Assembly: GCA_017794825.1 (NCBI GenBank)
Contig: CP051237.1
Span: 3,793,501-3,857,500, forward strand
Source: Pararhizobium sp.
GTDB taxonomy: Bacteria; Pseudomonadota; Alphaproteobacteria; Rhizobiales; Rhizobiaceae
DNA length: 64,000 nt
Reading direction: 5' to 3'
This document shows positions 9,711 to 18,964 of this stretch, in pieces. Position 1 is the first letter of the stretch, and every line of letters starts with the position of its first letter. Under the pieces are notes generated by a model. It made no database searches. It had not been told where the DNA came from and saw nothing but the letters and a program-made list of their open reading frames with translations. The position numbers and the translations under genes were made by a program.

Positions 9711-10912
9711 TGGCGATGCGCAAACCATCGGCGCTCATCGTCGGCGCAGGCGTCGCAGGCCTTTCGGCCGCATTCCATCTGACGCGAGCCGGCTGGAACT
9801 GCCGCATCGTCGAACGGGCGAAGGACCTCAGGTTCGGCGGCTACATGATGGGTCTTTCCGGCCCGGGACTTACGGTCGCGGAGCGGATGGGACTTCTTCC
9901 GGAGCTCCGGAAACGGACCTATGAAATCGACGAGAACGTCTATTACAACAACGCCGGGCGGGAACTCCTGCGGCTGAAATATCGCGATTTCATCCGCGAT
10001 CTGCCCTATCTCGCGCTGCTGAGATCCGACCTTGTCGACGTGCTGGTCCAGGCTGTGGGCGATGACGCGGAAATCCTTTTCGGGCGGACCATCGAGGGTC
10101 TTGTCGACGGCCCGGACGGAGTGGAGGTCAGTCTATCCGGCGGCGAGACTTTGCATGCGGATCTGGTGATCGGCGCGGACGGCGTCCGCTCGTCCTTGCG
10201 GCGACGGATCTTTCCGGAGGGAAATTACCGGTTGGATTCCCTCGGCTACCGGTTCGCAGTCTATGACGTTGAAGACGAATTGCGGCTGGGCAAGGATTTC
10301 CTGTCCTATGCGGCGCCCGGGCAGATGACGGAATATTATACGCTCGACGCAAACCGGATCGCCGCGCTGCATGTGTGGCGCAGCGAGGAAAGCGGTCCGG
10401 TGGTCGCGGGCGAACGGATGGATGTGCTTAGACAAGTCTATGCGGCGGGCAATCCGAACATATTGCGGCTGATGGACCGCGCAGAACGGGACGGCGCGCC
10501 TGTAATTCTCGACGACCTGATCATCGCCGACTTGCCGGAATGGTCACGCGGACGCGTGGTTCTCATCGGAGACGCGGCGCATTCGCTCACTCTGGTGTCG
10601 GGTCAGGGCGCAGGAATCGCAATGACCGGGGCCTCGATTCTGGCCCAGGAACTTTCTGCAAAGCCCGTCATCGACGCACTCGCGGCCTATCAGCGCCGGA
10701 TGAAACCGGCGACGCTTGCTCTTCAGACACGTAGCCGCAATACGGCGAAGTTTTTCATCCCGGCAAGCAGCTTTGCCTTTCACACCCGAAACGTCATCCT
10801 GAAGCTGACGCCAAAGCGTATGCTGGGCGCCTATTTCTCCAAGAACATCAATTCGGAAATTCTGCTCGCCGGCGAGGGATCAGGCTTGGCCGAAGGAACT
10901 CCGCTGCATTGA
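9710..10912 (+). CDS. FAD-dependent monooxygenase (PF01494 type) in the siderophore operon
   Basis: Class A flavin monooxygenase. The FAD Rossmann motif GAGVAG is at 12-17, and the second FAD motif VLIGDAAHS lies near 283-291, followed by GQGAGIAM and an alanine-rich helix. At 400 aa it is similar in length to TetX and salicylate-hydroxylase relatives. The start codon overlaps the stop of the MFS gene (TAATG), so it is translationally coupled to siderophore uptake. It could hydroxylate or degrade an imported siderophore or an associated small molecule, or act on an unrelated compound. No separate reductase is needed for this class. Confidence 0.85.
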   Translation: MAMRKPSALIVGAGVAGLSAAFHLTRAGWNCRIVERAKDLRFGGYMMGLSGPGLTVAERMGLLPELRKRTYEIDENVYYNNAGRELLRLKYRDFIRDLPYLALLRSDLVDVLVQAVGDDAEILFGRTIEGLVDGPDGVEVSLSGGETLHADLVIGADGVRSSLRRRIFPEGNYRLDSLGYRFAVYDVEDELRLGKDFLSYAAPGQMTEYYTLDANRIAALHVWRSEESGPVVAGERMDVLRQVYAAGNPNILRLMDRAERDGAPVILDDLIIADLPEWSRGRVVLIGDAAHSLTLVSGQGAGIAMTGASILAQELSAKPVIDALAAYQRRMKPATLALQTRSRNTAKFFIPASSFAFHTRNVILKLTPKRMLGAYFSKNINSEILLAGEGSGLAEGTPLH

Positions 10913-10945
10913 CATCACTTTTTCGAATTGCGGTCTGGTTCGGTC

Positions 10946-11767
10946 TCACGCGTGCTGGCGGCGGCCGGATGCGGAACCGGCGTCGGGAATGCTGACCAGC
11001 CGCGACAGGCGCTCCGTGATGATCGCGGAAGCGCGGCGCAGCTGTTCGAGCGCACTGTCCCTGATGTCCTGAAAGATTTCCGGTCCGGGAGAGGCGAGGC
11101 TGATGCCGGCGACGATGTCGCCGCGGCTGTCGAGCACCGGGACGCCGATGGCGTAGATGCCTTCGATGTTTTCGCCCAGGCAGGTCGAATAGCCGTTCTC
11201 GCGAACCTCCACCACCTCTTCGTAGAGACGAATCGGTTCGACAATCGTGCTCGCGGTCAGACGCGGCATGTCCAGCGTCTGCAGGAACGTCGCCAGTTCG
11301 TTGTTTTCCAGCCGGGCGAGCGCGATCTTGCCGATGGACGTGGAATGCAGCGGGGCGGTTCGGCCGGGCTGGGGATAGACGTGGATCGGAGGGCTCGGCA
11401 ACGAGAGGAAATACACCATTTCGGTGTCGTGCATCGCGCCGAGATAGGCGGCCATGTTGCAGTTTTTCGCAACTTTCTGCAGCTCTTCGAATGCGGCGTC
11501 GGCGAGTGTTCTCTGAACGAGATAGGATTGACCCGCCTCGTAGAGCCCGTATCCGGTGCGGTAGCGCATGGTGCGCGGATCCTGCTCGACGAAATCATGG
11601 TTCTTCAGGGTCGCCAGCAAGCGGTGGACGACGCTGGGCGGGATCGCCAGTCGTCGGCCAAGTTCACGGACGCCGATATCACCCTGAGTGGAGCTCAGCA
11701 TCTTGAGGATCATCAGTGCTTTGGAAAGCGATTGGTTCGCGTCGAGTTCGGAGAGATGTCTGGTCAT
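10946..11767 (-). CDS. IclR-family transcriptional regulator
   Basis: DNA-binding regulator with an N-terminal winged helix-turn-helix (about residues 10-70; VRELGRRLAIPPSVVHRLLATL) and a C-terminal IclR effector domain (SIGKIALA, GENIEGIYAIGVPVLD). At 273 aa the length is standard. It lies 72 bases downstream of the LLM oxidoreductase gene and in the same direction, so it is probably the last gene of the hyuAB/liv unit and its local regulator. Effector is unknown but is expected to be a substrate or intermediate of that pathway. Confidence 0.9.
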   Translation of the reverse strand: MTRHLSELDANQSLSKALMILKMLSSTQGDIGVRELGRRLAIPPSVVHRLLATLKNHDFVEQDPRTMRYRTGYGLYEAGQSYLVQRTLADAAFEELQKVAKNCNMAAYLGAMHDTEMVYFLSLPSPPIHVYPQPGRTAPLHSTSIGKIALARLENNELATFLQTLDMPRLTASTIVEPIRLYEEVVEVRENGYSTCLGENIEGIYAIGVPVLDSRGDIVAGISLASPGPEIFQDIRDSALEQLRRASAIITERLSRLVSIPDAGSASGRRQHA

Positions 11768-11839
11768 GGTGTCGGTCCTTTGCGCCTAAACTTTGAGCGC
11801 TTCTCCCCGGACGCCCATTAACTGGACACCATCGTGCCA

Positions 11840-12817
11840 TCAGTCGCGAATTGCTGCAAGGCTGTTGAGAAGTGGGGCCAGTTCTTCCGCGCTGCTGACG
11901 CCGGTGACGATCAGCTGATCCAGCCCGACCTCTTCATAGTCCGACAGGCGCTTGCGTACATCGTCGGGCTTGCCGGCGACCGCATGTCTGCGCACGATGT
12001 CGTCGCTCACAAGACTGTCCACGGTCGGCCAGTCGCTGTCCGCATAGGCCTTTGCGAGCGCCGGCTGATCGAGCGTCCCGCCGCCAAGCTCGATGTTGGT
12101 CTTGTGATGCATGCCGCGCAGGATGAAGGCCATCTTGCGGCGCAGGCTGTCGAATGCGCGCTTCTCGTCCTCGTCGATGGCGGCGTAGACGAGACCCATG
12201 CGGCGGATCTTGCTTCCGGATTCGGCTTCGCCGGCTGCGGTTTCCGCAAGGCAGGACTGGATGAAGGCGACGGACGCGGCGGCGCTGATGAGCAGGCCGT
12301 CGGCGTGCGAGCCGGCGAGCTTCAGCATCTTGGGTCCGGACGCCGCGAGTATCAGCGGCACGTTGCGCTTGCCGGCTTCCAGCGCGCGCCCTTCCACCTG
12401 GAAGCGCTTGCCCTGGAACCGAACGACCTCGCCGCTCAACAGGGCGCGGCAGAGCTCGAGCGCTTCGCGCATGACCAGAAGCGGCTTGTCGGACTCGATG
12501 CCCGCGGCTTCGAGATCGCGCGGCGCGCCGACGCCGAGACAGAGCGAGACGCGGCCGGGAAACAACTCATCGAGCGTGGCGGCCGCCATGGCGATGTAGA
12601 CCGGGTGCACGCTGAAGGGGCTCATGGCCATGAGCGCGATTTTCAGCCGGCTCGTGGCGCTCAATATCGCTGCGGCGCTGGCGACCGGCTCGCGCTGGAA
12701 GAGGTGGCTTGCGAGCCAGAGGGTTTCGACCCCCGACGCGTCCATCAGCGAGACCATCTTCTGAACTTCGGGCCAGGGTTCGTTGCCGTTGAGCGCGACG
12801 CCTATTTCTGAAGACAT
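11840..12817 (-). CDS. LLM-class flavin-dependent oxidoreductase (first)
   Basis: Luciferase-like monooxygenase fold (TIM barrel using FMN or F420). Family signals are the opening strand IGVALNGNEP, the central LCLGVGAPRDLEAAGI, the helix MREALELCRALLSGE with FQGKRFQVEG, and PLILAASGPKMLKLAGSHADGLL. The 325 aa protein resembles the methylenetetrahydromethanopterin-reductase-like subgroup. It starts 3 bases after the PLP-enzyme stop. No flavin reductase gene is seen in the cluster; an FMN-type member would need reduced flavin from elsewhere. The reaction is unknown. Confidence 0.85.
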   Translation of the reverse strand: MSSEIGVALNGNEPWPEVQKMVSLMDASGVETLWLASHLFQREPVASAAAILSATSRLKIALMAMSPFSVHPVYIAMAAATLDELFPGRVSLCLGVGAPRDLEAAGIESDKPLLVMREALELCRALLSGEVVRFQGKRFQVEGRALEAGKRNVPLILAASGPKMLKLAGSHADGLLISAAASVAFIQSCLAETAAGEAESGSKIRRMGLVYAAIDEDEKRAFDSLRRKMAFILRGMHHKTNIELGGGTLDQPALAKAYADSDWPTVDSLVSDDIVRRHAVAGKPDDVRKRLSDYEEVGLDQLIVTGVSSAEELAPLLNSLAAIRD

Positions 12818-12820
12818 GGT

Positions 12821-14080
12821 CTAAGTCCTCTGCAGCTCGGCGATGAGGGTGTCGAGCGAGTCGAGATTGTAGAGATTTTCGGGCGGAGCAAGGAGTTCGG
12901 CGTCCTTGAGCCCGGTGGAGGTCAGGATCGCGACCACGTCGCCGTCGAGTTCGACGCCGCGCTCCGACGCTTCCTTCGCGGCGGCGAGACCGGCGACGCC
13001 CGAGAATTCCTGGTACAGCCCCCTGGCGGCGAGTCGCCGGCGCATCTCCCTGAAGGTTTCTTCCGACGACGTGAGCGCGCGATCCCGGCTGTTTTCGAGG
13101 GCGACCACGCCGCGCCAGGAACTGACGGAACAGGAAATGCCCATTGCGATCGACGCCGGCCCGTTCACTTCCGTGGCAGGCTCGTTGCTGCTGACGGCGC
13201 GTGCGAGAGGTCCGCGCGTGGCCGGTTCGGCAGACAGGATCCGCGGCACACGATCGGTGAGGCCGAGGGTTTTCAGTTCCTGGAATCCCTTCCAAACGCC
13301 GAACAGCATTTCGGCGTATCCGGTTGGCGCGAGCACCGTGCCCGGCACGCTGCGTCCAAGCTGGAGAAACAGTTCGTAGGCAATGGTCTTGTAGCCTTCC
13401 GGGCCATAGGGATTGCCCGTATGGAAACGGGTCAGGTTGCTGGCGGGCATGAAGCCCGCTTCGTCGACGATGCGACGCAGCACGGTCCAGCGGCTTTCGG
13501 TGGGGCTCGCGATGACATGGGCGCCGAGGCTGGTGATGAGGCGCAGATAGGCGTCCGGCATATTCTCGGCGACGATGACGGCGCAAGGCAGTCCGGCGCG
13601 CGCCGCGTAGGCCGCAGCCGCCGCGCCGTGATTGCCCGACGAGGCGACTGCAATGCCGCGCGCCTCCGTCGCGATCGCAGCGCTGACCACGCAGTAGTTC
13701 AGACGATCCTTGTGGCTCCAGGTCGGGTTGCGGCTTTCGTCCTTCAGCCACAGGCGCCCCTTTACGCCGATCTCGCGGCCGAAATCTTCCGCGTCGACAA
13801 GGGGCGTGCCGCCTTCGCCCATGGACAGGCCATCGGCGAGCGGAGGCAGAAGCGGCGCCCAGCGGGACAGGCCCGGCAAAGGCGCCTGGTCGAACAGCGA
13901 CCGGTCGACCTTGTCGTAGTCATAGGCGATTTCCAGCGGATACTGCATGGCGTCGGTGGACGTCGCCGGACAGCCGTCGACGATCACCGGCAGGAGCGGG
14001 AAGCTCCTGGAGGGATCGCCAAGCGAACGTTGCCCGATTGCCGCGCTACCGGGCAGCATTCCGGAATTCAGTCTGGTCAT
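12821..14080 (-). CDS. Threonine-synthase-like PLP-dependent enzyme
   Basis: Fold-type II pyridoxal-phosphate enzyme. The threonine synthase pattern is clear: MGEGGTPL at 87-94, then KDESRNPTWSHKDR at 113-126 with the PLP lysine expected at Lys124, and SSGNHGAAAAAYAA at 147-160 for phosphate binding. Canonical threonine synthases read SFKDRG here, so the SHKDRL variant marks a divergent subgroup. The start overlaps the stop of the second LLM gene (ATGA), coupling it to the catabolic operon rather than to amino-acid biosynthesis. It may eliminate or replace a beta or gamma substituent of an amino-acid intermediate; this is inference. Confidence 0.82.
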   Translation of the reverse strand: MTRLNSGMLPGSAAIGQRSLGDPSRSFPLLPVIVDGCPATSTDAMQYPLEIAYDYDKVDRSLFDQAPLPGLSRWAPLLPPLADGLSMGEGGTPLVDAEDFGREIGVKGRLWLKDESRNPTWSHKDRLNYCVVSAAIATEARGIAVASSGNHGAAAAAYAARAGLPCAVIVAENMPDAYLRLITSLGAHVIASPTESRWTVLRRIVDEAGFMPASNLTRFHTGNPYGPEGYKTIAYELFLQLGRSVPGTVLAPTGYAEMLFGVWKGFQELKTLGLTDRVPRILSAEPATRGPLARAVSSNEPATEVNGPASIAMGISCSVSSWRGVVALENSRDRALTSSEETFREMRRRLAARGLYQEFSGVAGLAAAKEASERGVELDGDVVAILTSTGLKDAELLAPPENLYNLDSLDTLIAELQRT

Positions 14081-15084
14081 GTGATTTTCGGCGTCACTTC
14101 TTCCGCGAACAGCTGCATCTGGTCGAGCAATTCCTGAACGTCGTTGGCGGCAAAGTAAAGACCGAGAAGATGGGTGACGCCGGCTTCGCGCGCTGCGATC
14201 GCCTTTTCCACCACTTCGTCGACGGAACCGACGAGATTGACGTCGGACAGGTCCTGCTCGCCTTCGCTCTTAAGCGTCGATTTCTTCAGCGAAACCATAT
14301 GCTTGTACATCTGGCTCTGGCTGAAGCGCTCACGCGCCTCTTCACGGGTTTTGCCAACATAGCAGGTGAATTGCGGGGCGATCTGGATGGCTGAAGGGTC
14401 GCGGCCTTCCTTTTCGACAAGCTCCTTGAGATGGGTGATCATGCCGCCCATCTTGCCGACGTCCATGCCGGCCGGAATCCAGCCGTCGGCGAGCCGCGCG
14501 ACGCGCGGAAGATGCTTCGGGCTGTTGCCGCCGAAATAGATCGGCAGCTTCTTCTGCAGTGTCTTGGGGGCCAGCTCTACGTCGCGGTACTGGTAGTACT
14601 TTCCGTCGAAGCTGGAAACGCGTTCGGAAAAGAGCTTGTTCAGCGCTTCCACGCCTTCTTCTACCATCGCGCCGCGGTTCGCGCCGGAGTCCGGCCACAA
14701 CGCTTCGAACTCCTCGCGATAGGCGCCGACGCCGACGCCGATTTCCAGCCGGCCGCCGCTGAAATGATCAAGCGTGGCGATCTGCTTGGCCGTGACGACG
14801 ATGTCGCGGCGCATCGGCAGGACGAGAATGCCGGTGCCGAAACGCAGCTTTGTGGTGGCCGCGGCGATGAAGGCGTAGGTGATCAGAGGCTCCCAGAAGC
14901 GCGGCGGCTCGGGGAATTCGTCACGAACATAGGTCTGCGTGGTCATGTGGTCGTTGCCCCAGACCGAATGGTAGCCGAGGTCTTCCGCATGGGTCGCGAT
15001 CTTCAGGACGTTTTCCGTCGAAGAAAACGGGATCGGATAGGTCAGGCCCTCCATCCCGGTTGGCAGTCCGGCGCTTACTATCAT
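14077..15084 (-). CDS. LLM-class flavin-dependent oxidoreductase (second)
   Basis: Second luciferase-like oxidoreductase of the operon, 335 aa. Typical segments are WGNDHMTTQTYV, LRFGTGILVLPMR, LDHFSGGRLEIGVGVGAYREEFEALW and KKLPIYFGGNSPKHLPRVARLADGW. It is clearly diverged from the neighbouring 325 aa LLM protein and is not a recent copy. Both ends overlap its neighbours by 4 bases (ATGA), as expected for a tightly coupled operon. Two different LLM enzymes next to hydantoinase-type hydrolases suggest sequential oxidative steps on one substrate, but the order and chemistry are not known. Confidence 0.87.
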   Translation of the reverse strand: MIVSAGLPTGMEGLTYPIPFSSTENVLKIATHAEDLGYHSVWGNDHMTTQTYVRDEFPEPPRFWEPLITYAFIAAATTKLRFGTGILVLPMRRDIVVTAKQIATLDHFSGGRLEIGVGVGAYREEFEALWPDSGANRGAMVEEGVEALNKLFSERVSSFDGKYYQYRDVELAPKTLQKKLPIYFGGNSPKHLPRVARLADGWIPAGMDVGKMGGMITHLKELVEKEGRDPSAIQIAPQFTCYVGKTREEARERFSQSQMYKHMVSLKKSTLKSEGEQDLSDVNLVGSVDEVVEKAIAAREAGVTHLLGLYFAANDVQELLDQMQLFAEEVTPKIT

Positions 15085-16886
15085 GTGCTTGTCTCCATCT
15101 CCACGGACCGGTCCTCTGCCGCGTCCTGTTTCATTTTCGCCCTGAGTTGCTTTCTCAGGGTTTCGGTTTGATCGGCAATCACCGCATGGGCGTCATCGAG
15201 CGCGACGCCATAGACGCTGCGCGCCTTTTCGGCCGACACCATGCCTTCGCGGACATCTTTCGCGACCATTTCGGCGGGGCGCTGCAGGGGATCGCCGATC
15301 CCGCCGCCTCCCGGCATTTCGATGAGCAGCCGCTCGCCATAGGGCACCGTCTGCTGGCCCTTGCCGCGCAGGTGTTCGCCCGATTTGAGGCGGACGACGC
15401 CGGCCGCGCCGTCATGTCCGCCGTCACGGCCCCGCGGCGGGAACAGAACGCGGTCGTAATTGGCGCTGACGGCGAAGGGCGCAGTGTCCAGCGTATCGAC
15501 TTCCATGACCTGGCCGAGGCCGCCGCGGTGGTAGCCCGCGCCGCCGGAATCCGTGCGGAATTCCTTGCGCCAGACGATGATGGGCGAGCCTGCCTCGGTG
15601 ATTTCTATCGGCACGTTTCGCACGCCCGAGGGAAAGGCGGTCGCAGACAGTCCGTCCTTGCCGGCGCGGGCGCCGGCGCCGCCGGAATGGAAGCTCATGA
15701 CATTGAAGGCGCGCGCATTGGCAAGCCTTTCGGGTTCGGCGTCCACACGGCCGGCTCCGCCCATGGCGAAGAGATTCCACAGGCACGAAGAACCTTCCGC
15801 CGGGACGGCGAGAGGTTCTCCGGCCTGGGTTCGTACCTGCGACAGGCAGCCGAACATGACGTCTGGCAACAACTGACCCGTAATGTGTCGTGTGGCGACG
15901 GGCAGAGGGTGCTTGGCGTTGAGGATGCAGTTTTCCGGCGTCGATATGCGGATCGCCGCGAGGGAAGCGGCGTTGTTCGGCACCTTCGGCGCGACGACGC
16001 ATTTGACGCCGAAGGTCGCGTAGGCTTCCGTGTAGCAGAAGGGCACGTTGATGCCGAAGGGCGAGGGGGCGGACGTGCCCTCGAAATCGACGGATATTTG
16101 GTCCTCGTGCACGGTCAGCGCCGCGACCAGATCGAGCGGTCGCTCGTAGCCGTCGACCCGCATCGTGTTGTGGAAGGTTCCGGGCGCAATGTCCGCAATG
16201 GCTTCCTTCATGGCGCGGGCGGTCTTGTCGAGAATGTGCTCGCCGAGGGCGTCGAGGGTTTCGATGTCGAATTCGCTCATCATCTCAACCAGCCGCTCGC
16301 AGCCGATGTCGTTGCAGGCGGCCAGCGAGTAGATGTCGCCGATCACCTGCACCGGTTCGCGCACATTGCCGCGCACGATCTCGATCATGGTTTCGTCGAC
16401 CTTGCCTTCGCGGGCGAAGTACATCAGCGGAATGTAAATTCCCTCTTCGTAGACCTGGCGCCCGTCCGGACCGATGCCGCGGCCGCCGACGTCGACGACA
16501 TGGCATGTGCATGCAAACAGGCCGACGCAGGCGCCGTTGAAGAACGCCGGGGTGACGACGGTGAAGTCGTGTAGGTGGCCGGTGCCCTTCCAGGGATCGT
16601 TGGTGATGAAGACGTCGCCCGGCTTCATCGTGTCGACCGGAAACCTGTCGAGGAAGTGGGACACCGCGCGGGCCATGGAATTGACGTGGCCGGGCGTGCC
16701 TGTCACGGCCTGCGCGAGCATGTCGCCGCTCGTGTCGAAGATGCCGGCGGAGACATCGCCCGCTTCACGGGTCGACGTCGAAAACCCGGTGCGGATGAGC
16801 GCCTGGGCCTGTTCCTCGACGACCGAAATCAGCCGGTCCCACATGACCTGGTAGTGAATGACGGAAAGGATTGATGTGTCTGTCAT
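15081..16886 (-). CDS. hyuB: Hydantoinase B / oxoprolinase family protein
   Basis: Cytoplasmic HyuB-type subunit (PF02538), 601 aa, close to the usual 520-600. Conserved blocks include ETGDVSAGIFD, TPGHVNSM, ITNDPWKGTGHLHD and the C-terminal gly-rich MPGGGGIGDP. HyuA and HyuB together form ATP-dependent ring-opening amidases (N-methylhydantoinase, 5-oxoprolinase, caprolactamase) or, in relatives, acetone- and acetophenone-type carboxylases. It overlaps hyuA upstream and the LLM gene downstream, each by 4 bases. Symbol reflects family, not a proven hydantoin substrate. Confidence 0.9.
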   Translation of the reverse strand: MTDTSILSVIHYQVMWDRLISVVEEQAQALIRTGFSTSTREAGDVSAGIFDTSGDMLAQAVTGTPGHVNSMARAVSHFLDRFPVDTMKPGDVFITNDPWKGTGHLHDFTVVTPAFFNGACVGLFACTCHVVDVGGRGIGPDGRQVYEEGIYIPLMYFAREGKVDETMIEIVRGNVREPVQVIGDIYSLAACNDIGCERLVEMMSEFDIETLDALGEHILDKTARAMKEAIADIAPGTFHNTMRVDGYERPLDLVAALTVHEDQISVDFEGTSAPSPFGINVPFCYTEAYATFGVKCVVAPKVPNNAASLAAIRISTPENCILNAKHPLPVATRHITGQLLPDVMFGCLSQVRTQAGEPLAVPAEGSSCLWNLFAMGGAGRVDAEPERLANARAFNVMSFHSGGAGARAGKDGLSATAFPSGVRNVPIEITEAGSPIIVWRKEFRTDSGGAGYHRGGLGQVMEVDTLDTAPFAVSANYDRVLFPPRGRDGGHDGAAGVVRLKSGEHLRGKGQQTVPYGERLLIEMPGGGGIGDPLQRPAEMVAKDVREGMVSAEKARSVYGVALDDAHAVIADQTETLRKQLRAKMKQDAAEDRSVEMETST

Positions 16887-18964
16887 GCCTCATTCCAGTC
16901 CAGAACGATGTGCCCGAGCGAGTTGACGCCCGCGTCGAAACGGGAGGTGACGATGGTGGTCGTCTCTTCCTCGGTGATGATGCAGGGACCGGCGAGTGTG
17001 ACGCCGGGCTCGAGTTCGGCGCGGTGATAGACCGGCGCTTCGATCATTTTTCCCGTCGCCGCGTCCACCATGCGACGTGCGCCGGCCGGGCAGACGGTTT
17101 TGCCGCTTTTCTCGTAACGGGCTTTTTCAGGCGCGGGCGCCGGCGTCGCCAGTCTCAGCGACCAGCCCGTGATCTCCGACACCAGCCCCGGTATCGAGCG
17201 TCCGAAGGTGTTTGTGTAATAGGACACGAACAGGTCATGCAGAGCCTTGTGGGCGTCCACCTCGAAAGGCGTTGCGGGTATGTCGACGGTGACTTCGTGG
17301 CCCTGGCCGACATAGCGCATATCGGCGGTCCAGGTCTCGATCAGCGGCTGGTCGCCCGCGCCGGCCGACACGACCTCGAGGGCTTTCGCGTACATGTCCT
17401 TGCGCAATGCGTTGATCGCCTCGTTGTCGAACGTGTCGTCAAGCGTTGCGAAGCGCGACTGGTTGATCTCGTAGGCGATCGGGGCAAGCAGGAATCCGAC
17501 GGCCGAGCCGACGCCGGCGCTCGCCGGAACGACGACGCGCCGGATGCCCAGCTTGTCGGCCAGCCGGGCCGCGTGCAGCGGCGCGGCGCCGCCGAAGGCG
17601 ATCATCGTGCGGCCGCCGAGATTGCGTCCGAGTTCGACGGCGTGAACGCGCGAGGCGTTCGCCATGTTTTCCTCGACCACTTCCGATATGCCGATCGCCG
17701 CATTGAGCGGATCGAGTTCGAGCTGCGCGCCGATATGCTCCATCACCGCTGTTTCGGCGCGTTCGGGAAGCAGTGGAATCGATCCGCCTGCAAAGGTATC
17801 CGGGTCGAGCCGGCCGAGCACGACATTTGCGTCGGTGACGGTCGCCGCAGTTCCGCCGCGGCCATAGCTCGCTGGCCCCGGTTCCGAACCCATGCTGTCC
17901 GGACCGATCTGAATGCGCGACAATTCGTCGATGCGGGCGATCGATCCGCCGCCGGCGCCGATCTCCACCATGTCGATGACGGGAATGCGCAACGGAAGGC
18001 CGCTGCCTTTCAGGAAGCGGTATTCGCGCGCCACCTCGAAGGTGCGGGAATAATGCGGCTGGCCGTTCTCGATCAGACAGATCTTGGCGGTGGTGCCGCC
18101 CATGTCGAAGGACAGGATTTCTTCGTAGTCCGACTGGGCGGCCACGTGGGCTGCGAGGATCGCGCCGCCCGCCGGTCCGGATTCGACCAGACGCACGGGA
18201 AAACGGCGGGCCATCTCGACCTCGGTCAAGCCGCCGGCGGATGTGATCATGAAGAATGGGCAGTCGACGCCCATCTTTTCAAGCTCGACCGAGAGCTTGC
18301 GCAGATAGGTGTCCATGACCGGCTGGATATAGGCGTTGGCGAGCGCCGTGGACCATCGGTCATATTCGCGGATTTCCGGACAGACCTCGCCGGAGAGGGT
18401 AATCGCGATGTCGGGAAGACGGGCGGAAATGATTTCGCGCGCGCGTTCCTCGTGGGCCATGTTGGCGTAGGGGTGCATGAAGCAGACGGCCACCGACTTG
18501 ACCTCTTCCGCGGTAAGGCGATCGCAGATCTCCTCGATCCTCGCCTCGTCGAGCGGCTGGATTTCATTGCCATGCGCGTCGATCCTGCCGGCTGCCTGAA
18601 AGCGCATGGCCTGGGGGACGAGCGGCGCGGGGCGGTCCATCATGATGTCGTATTGCTCGAAGCGGTTTTCATACGCCATGTCGATGGAATCGCGAAAACC
18701 GTCCGTCACGATCATCGCCGTCTTTGCGCCCTTGCGCTCGATAATCGCGTTGGTCGCGAGCGTCGTTCCGTGAATGACAATTCCGACATCGGACGGCGCC
18801 AGTCCAGCCTTCTCGAGGATGGCCTTCACACCGGTAAGCACGCCCTGTTCGGGCGCAGAAGGCGTGGTGAGCACCTTTGCCGTCACGCGTTGCCCGTCCC
18901 GGGTCAACGCAAGATCTGTAAACGTCCCGCCGATATCGACCGCCAGACGCGCCGCATTCGTCAT
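16883..18964 (-). CDS. hyuA: Hydantoinase A / oxoprolinase family protein
   Basis: ATP-binding HyuA subunit (Hydant_A_N plus Hydantoinase_A), 693 aa. The N-terminal actin-like phosphate loop VDIGGTFTDLAL is at about 9-20. GTTLATNAIIERKG follows, then ESGPAGGAILAA and the second phosphate loop FDMGGTTAKICL, and the C-terminal domain carries IGAGGGSIA. It is the partner of the HyuB protein encoded next. The gene is coupled by ATGA overlaps to livF upstream and hyuB downstream, which ties hydrolysis directly to uptake by the Liv-type transporter. The opposite strand holds a very long open frame that is only a GC-driven shadow. Confidence 0.92.
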   Translation of the reverse strand: MTNAARLAVDIGGTFTDLALTRDGQRVTAKVLTTPSAPEQGVLTGVKAILEKAGLAPSDVGIVIHGTTLATNAIIERKGAKTAMIVTDGFRDSIDMAYENRFEQYDIMMDRPAPLVPQAMRFQAAGRIDAHGNEIQPLDEARIEEICDRLTAEEVKSVAVCFMHPYANMAHEERAREIISARLPDIAITLSGEVCPEIREYDRWSTALANAYIQPVMDTYLRKLSVELEKMGVDCPFFMITSAGGLTEVEMARRFPVRLVESGPAGGAILAAHVAAQSDYEEILSFDMGGTTAKICLIENGQPHYSRTFEVAREYRFLKGSGLPLRIPVIDMVEIGAGGGSIARIDELSRIQIGPDSMGSEPGPASYGRGGTAATVTDANVVLGRLDPDTFAGGSIPLLPERAETAVMEHIGAQLELDPLNAAIGISEVVEENMANASRVHAVELGRNLGGRTMIAFGGAAPLHAARLADKLGIRRVVVPASAGVGSAVGFLLAPIAYEINQSRFATLDDTFDNEAINALRKDMYAKALEVVSAGAGDQPLIETWTADMRYVGQGHEVTVDIPATPFEVDAHKALHDLFVSYYTNTFGRSIPGLVSEITGWSLRLATPAPAPEKARYEKSGKTVCPAGARRMVDAATGKMIEAPVYHRAELEPGVTLAGPCIITEEETTTIVTSRFDAGVNSLGHIVLDWNEA

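Noticed and set aside
10928..11821. Plus-strand open frame opposite the IclR gene
   Set aside because: The minus-strand IclR protein is complete and in operon context; the plus frame has no domain.
11840..15084. The two LLM genes as a recent tandem duplication
   Set aside because: The proteins differ throughout, including their opening strands and C-terminal parts, and are separated by the PLP-enzyme gene.
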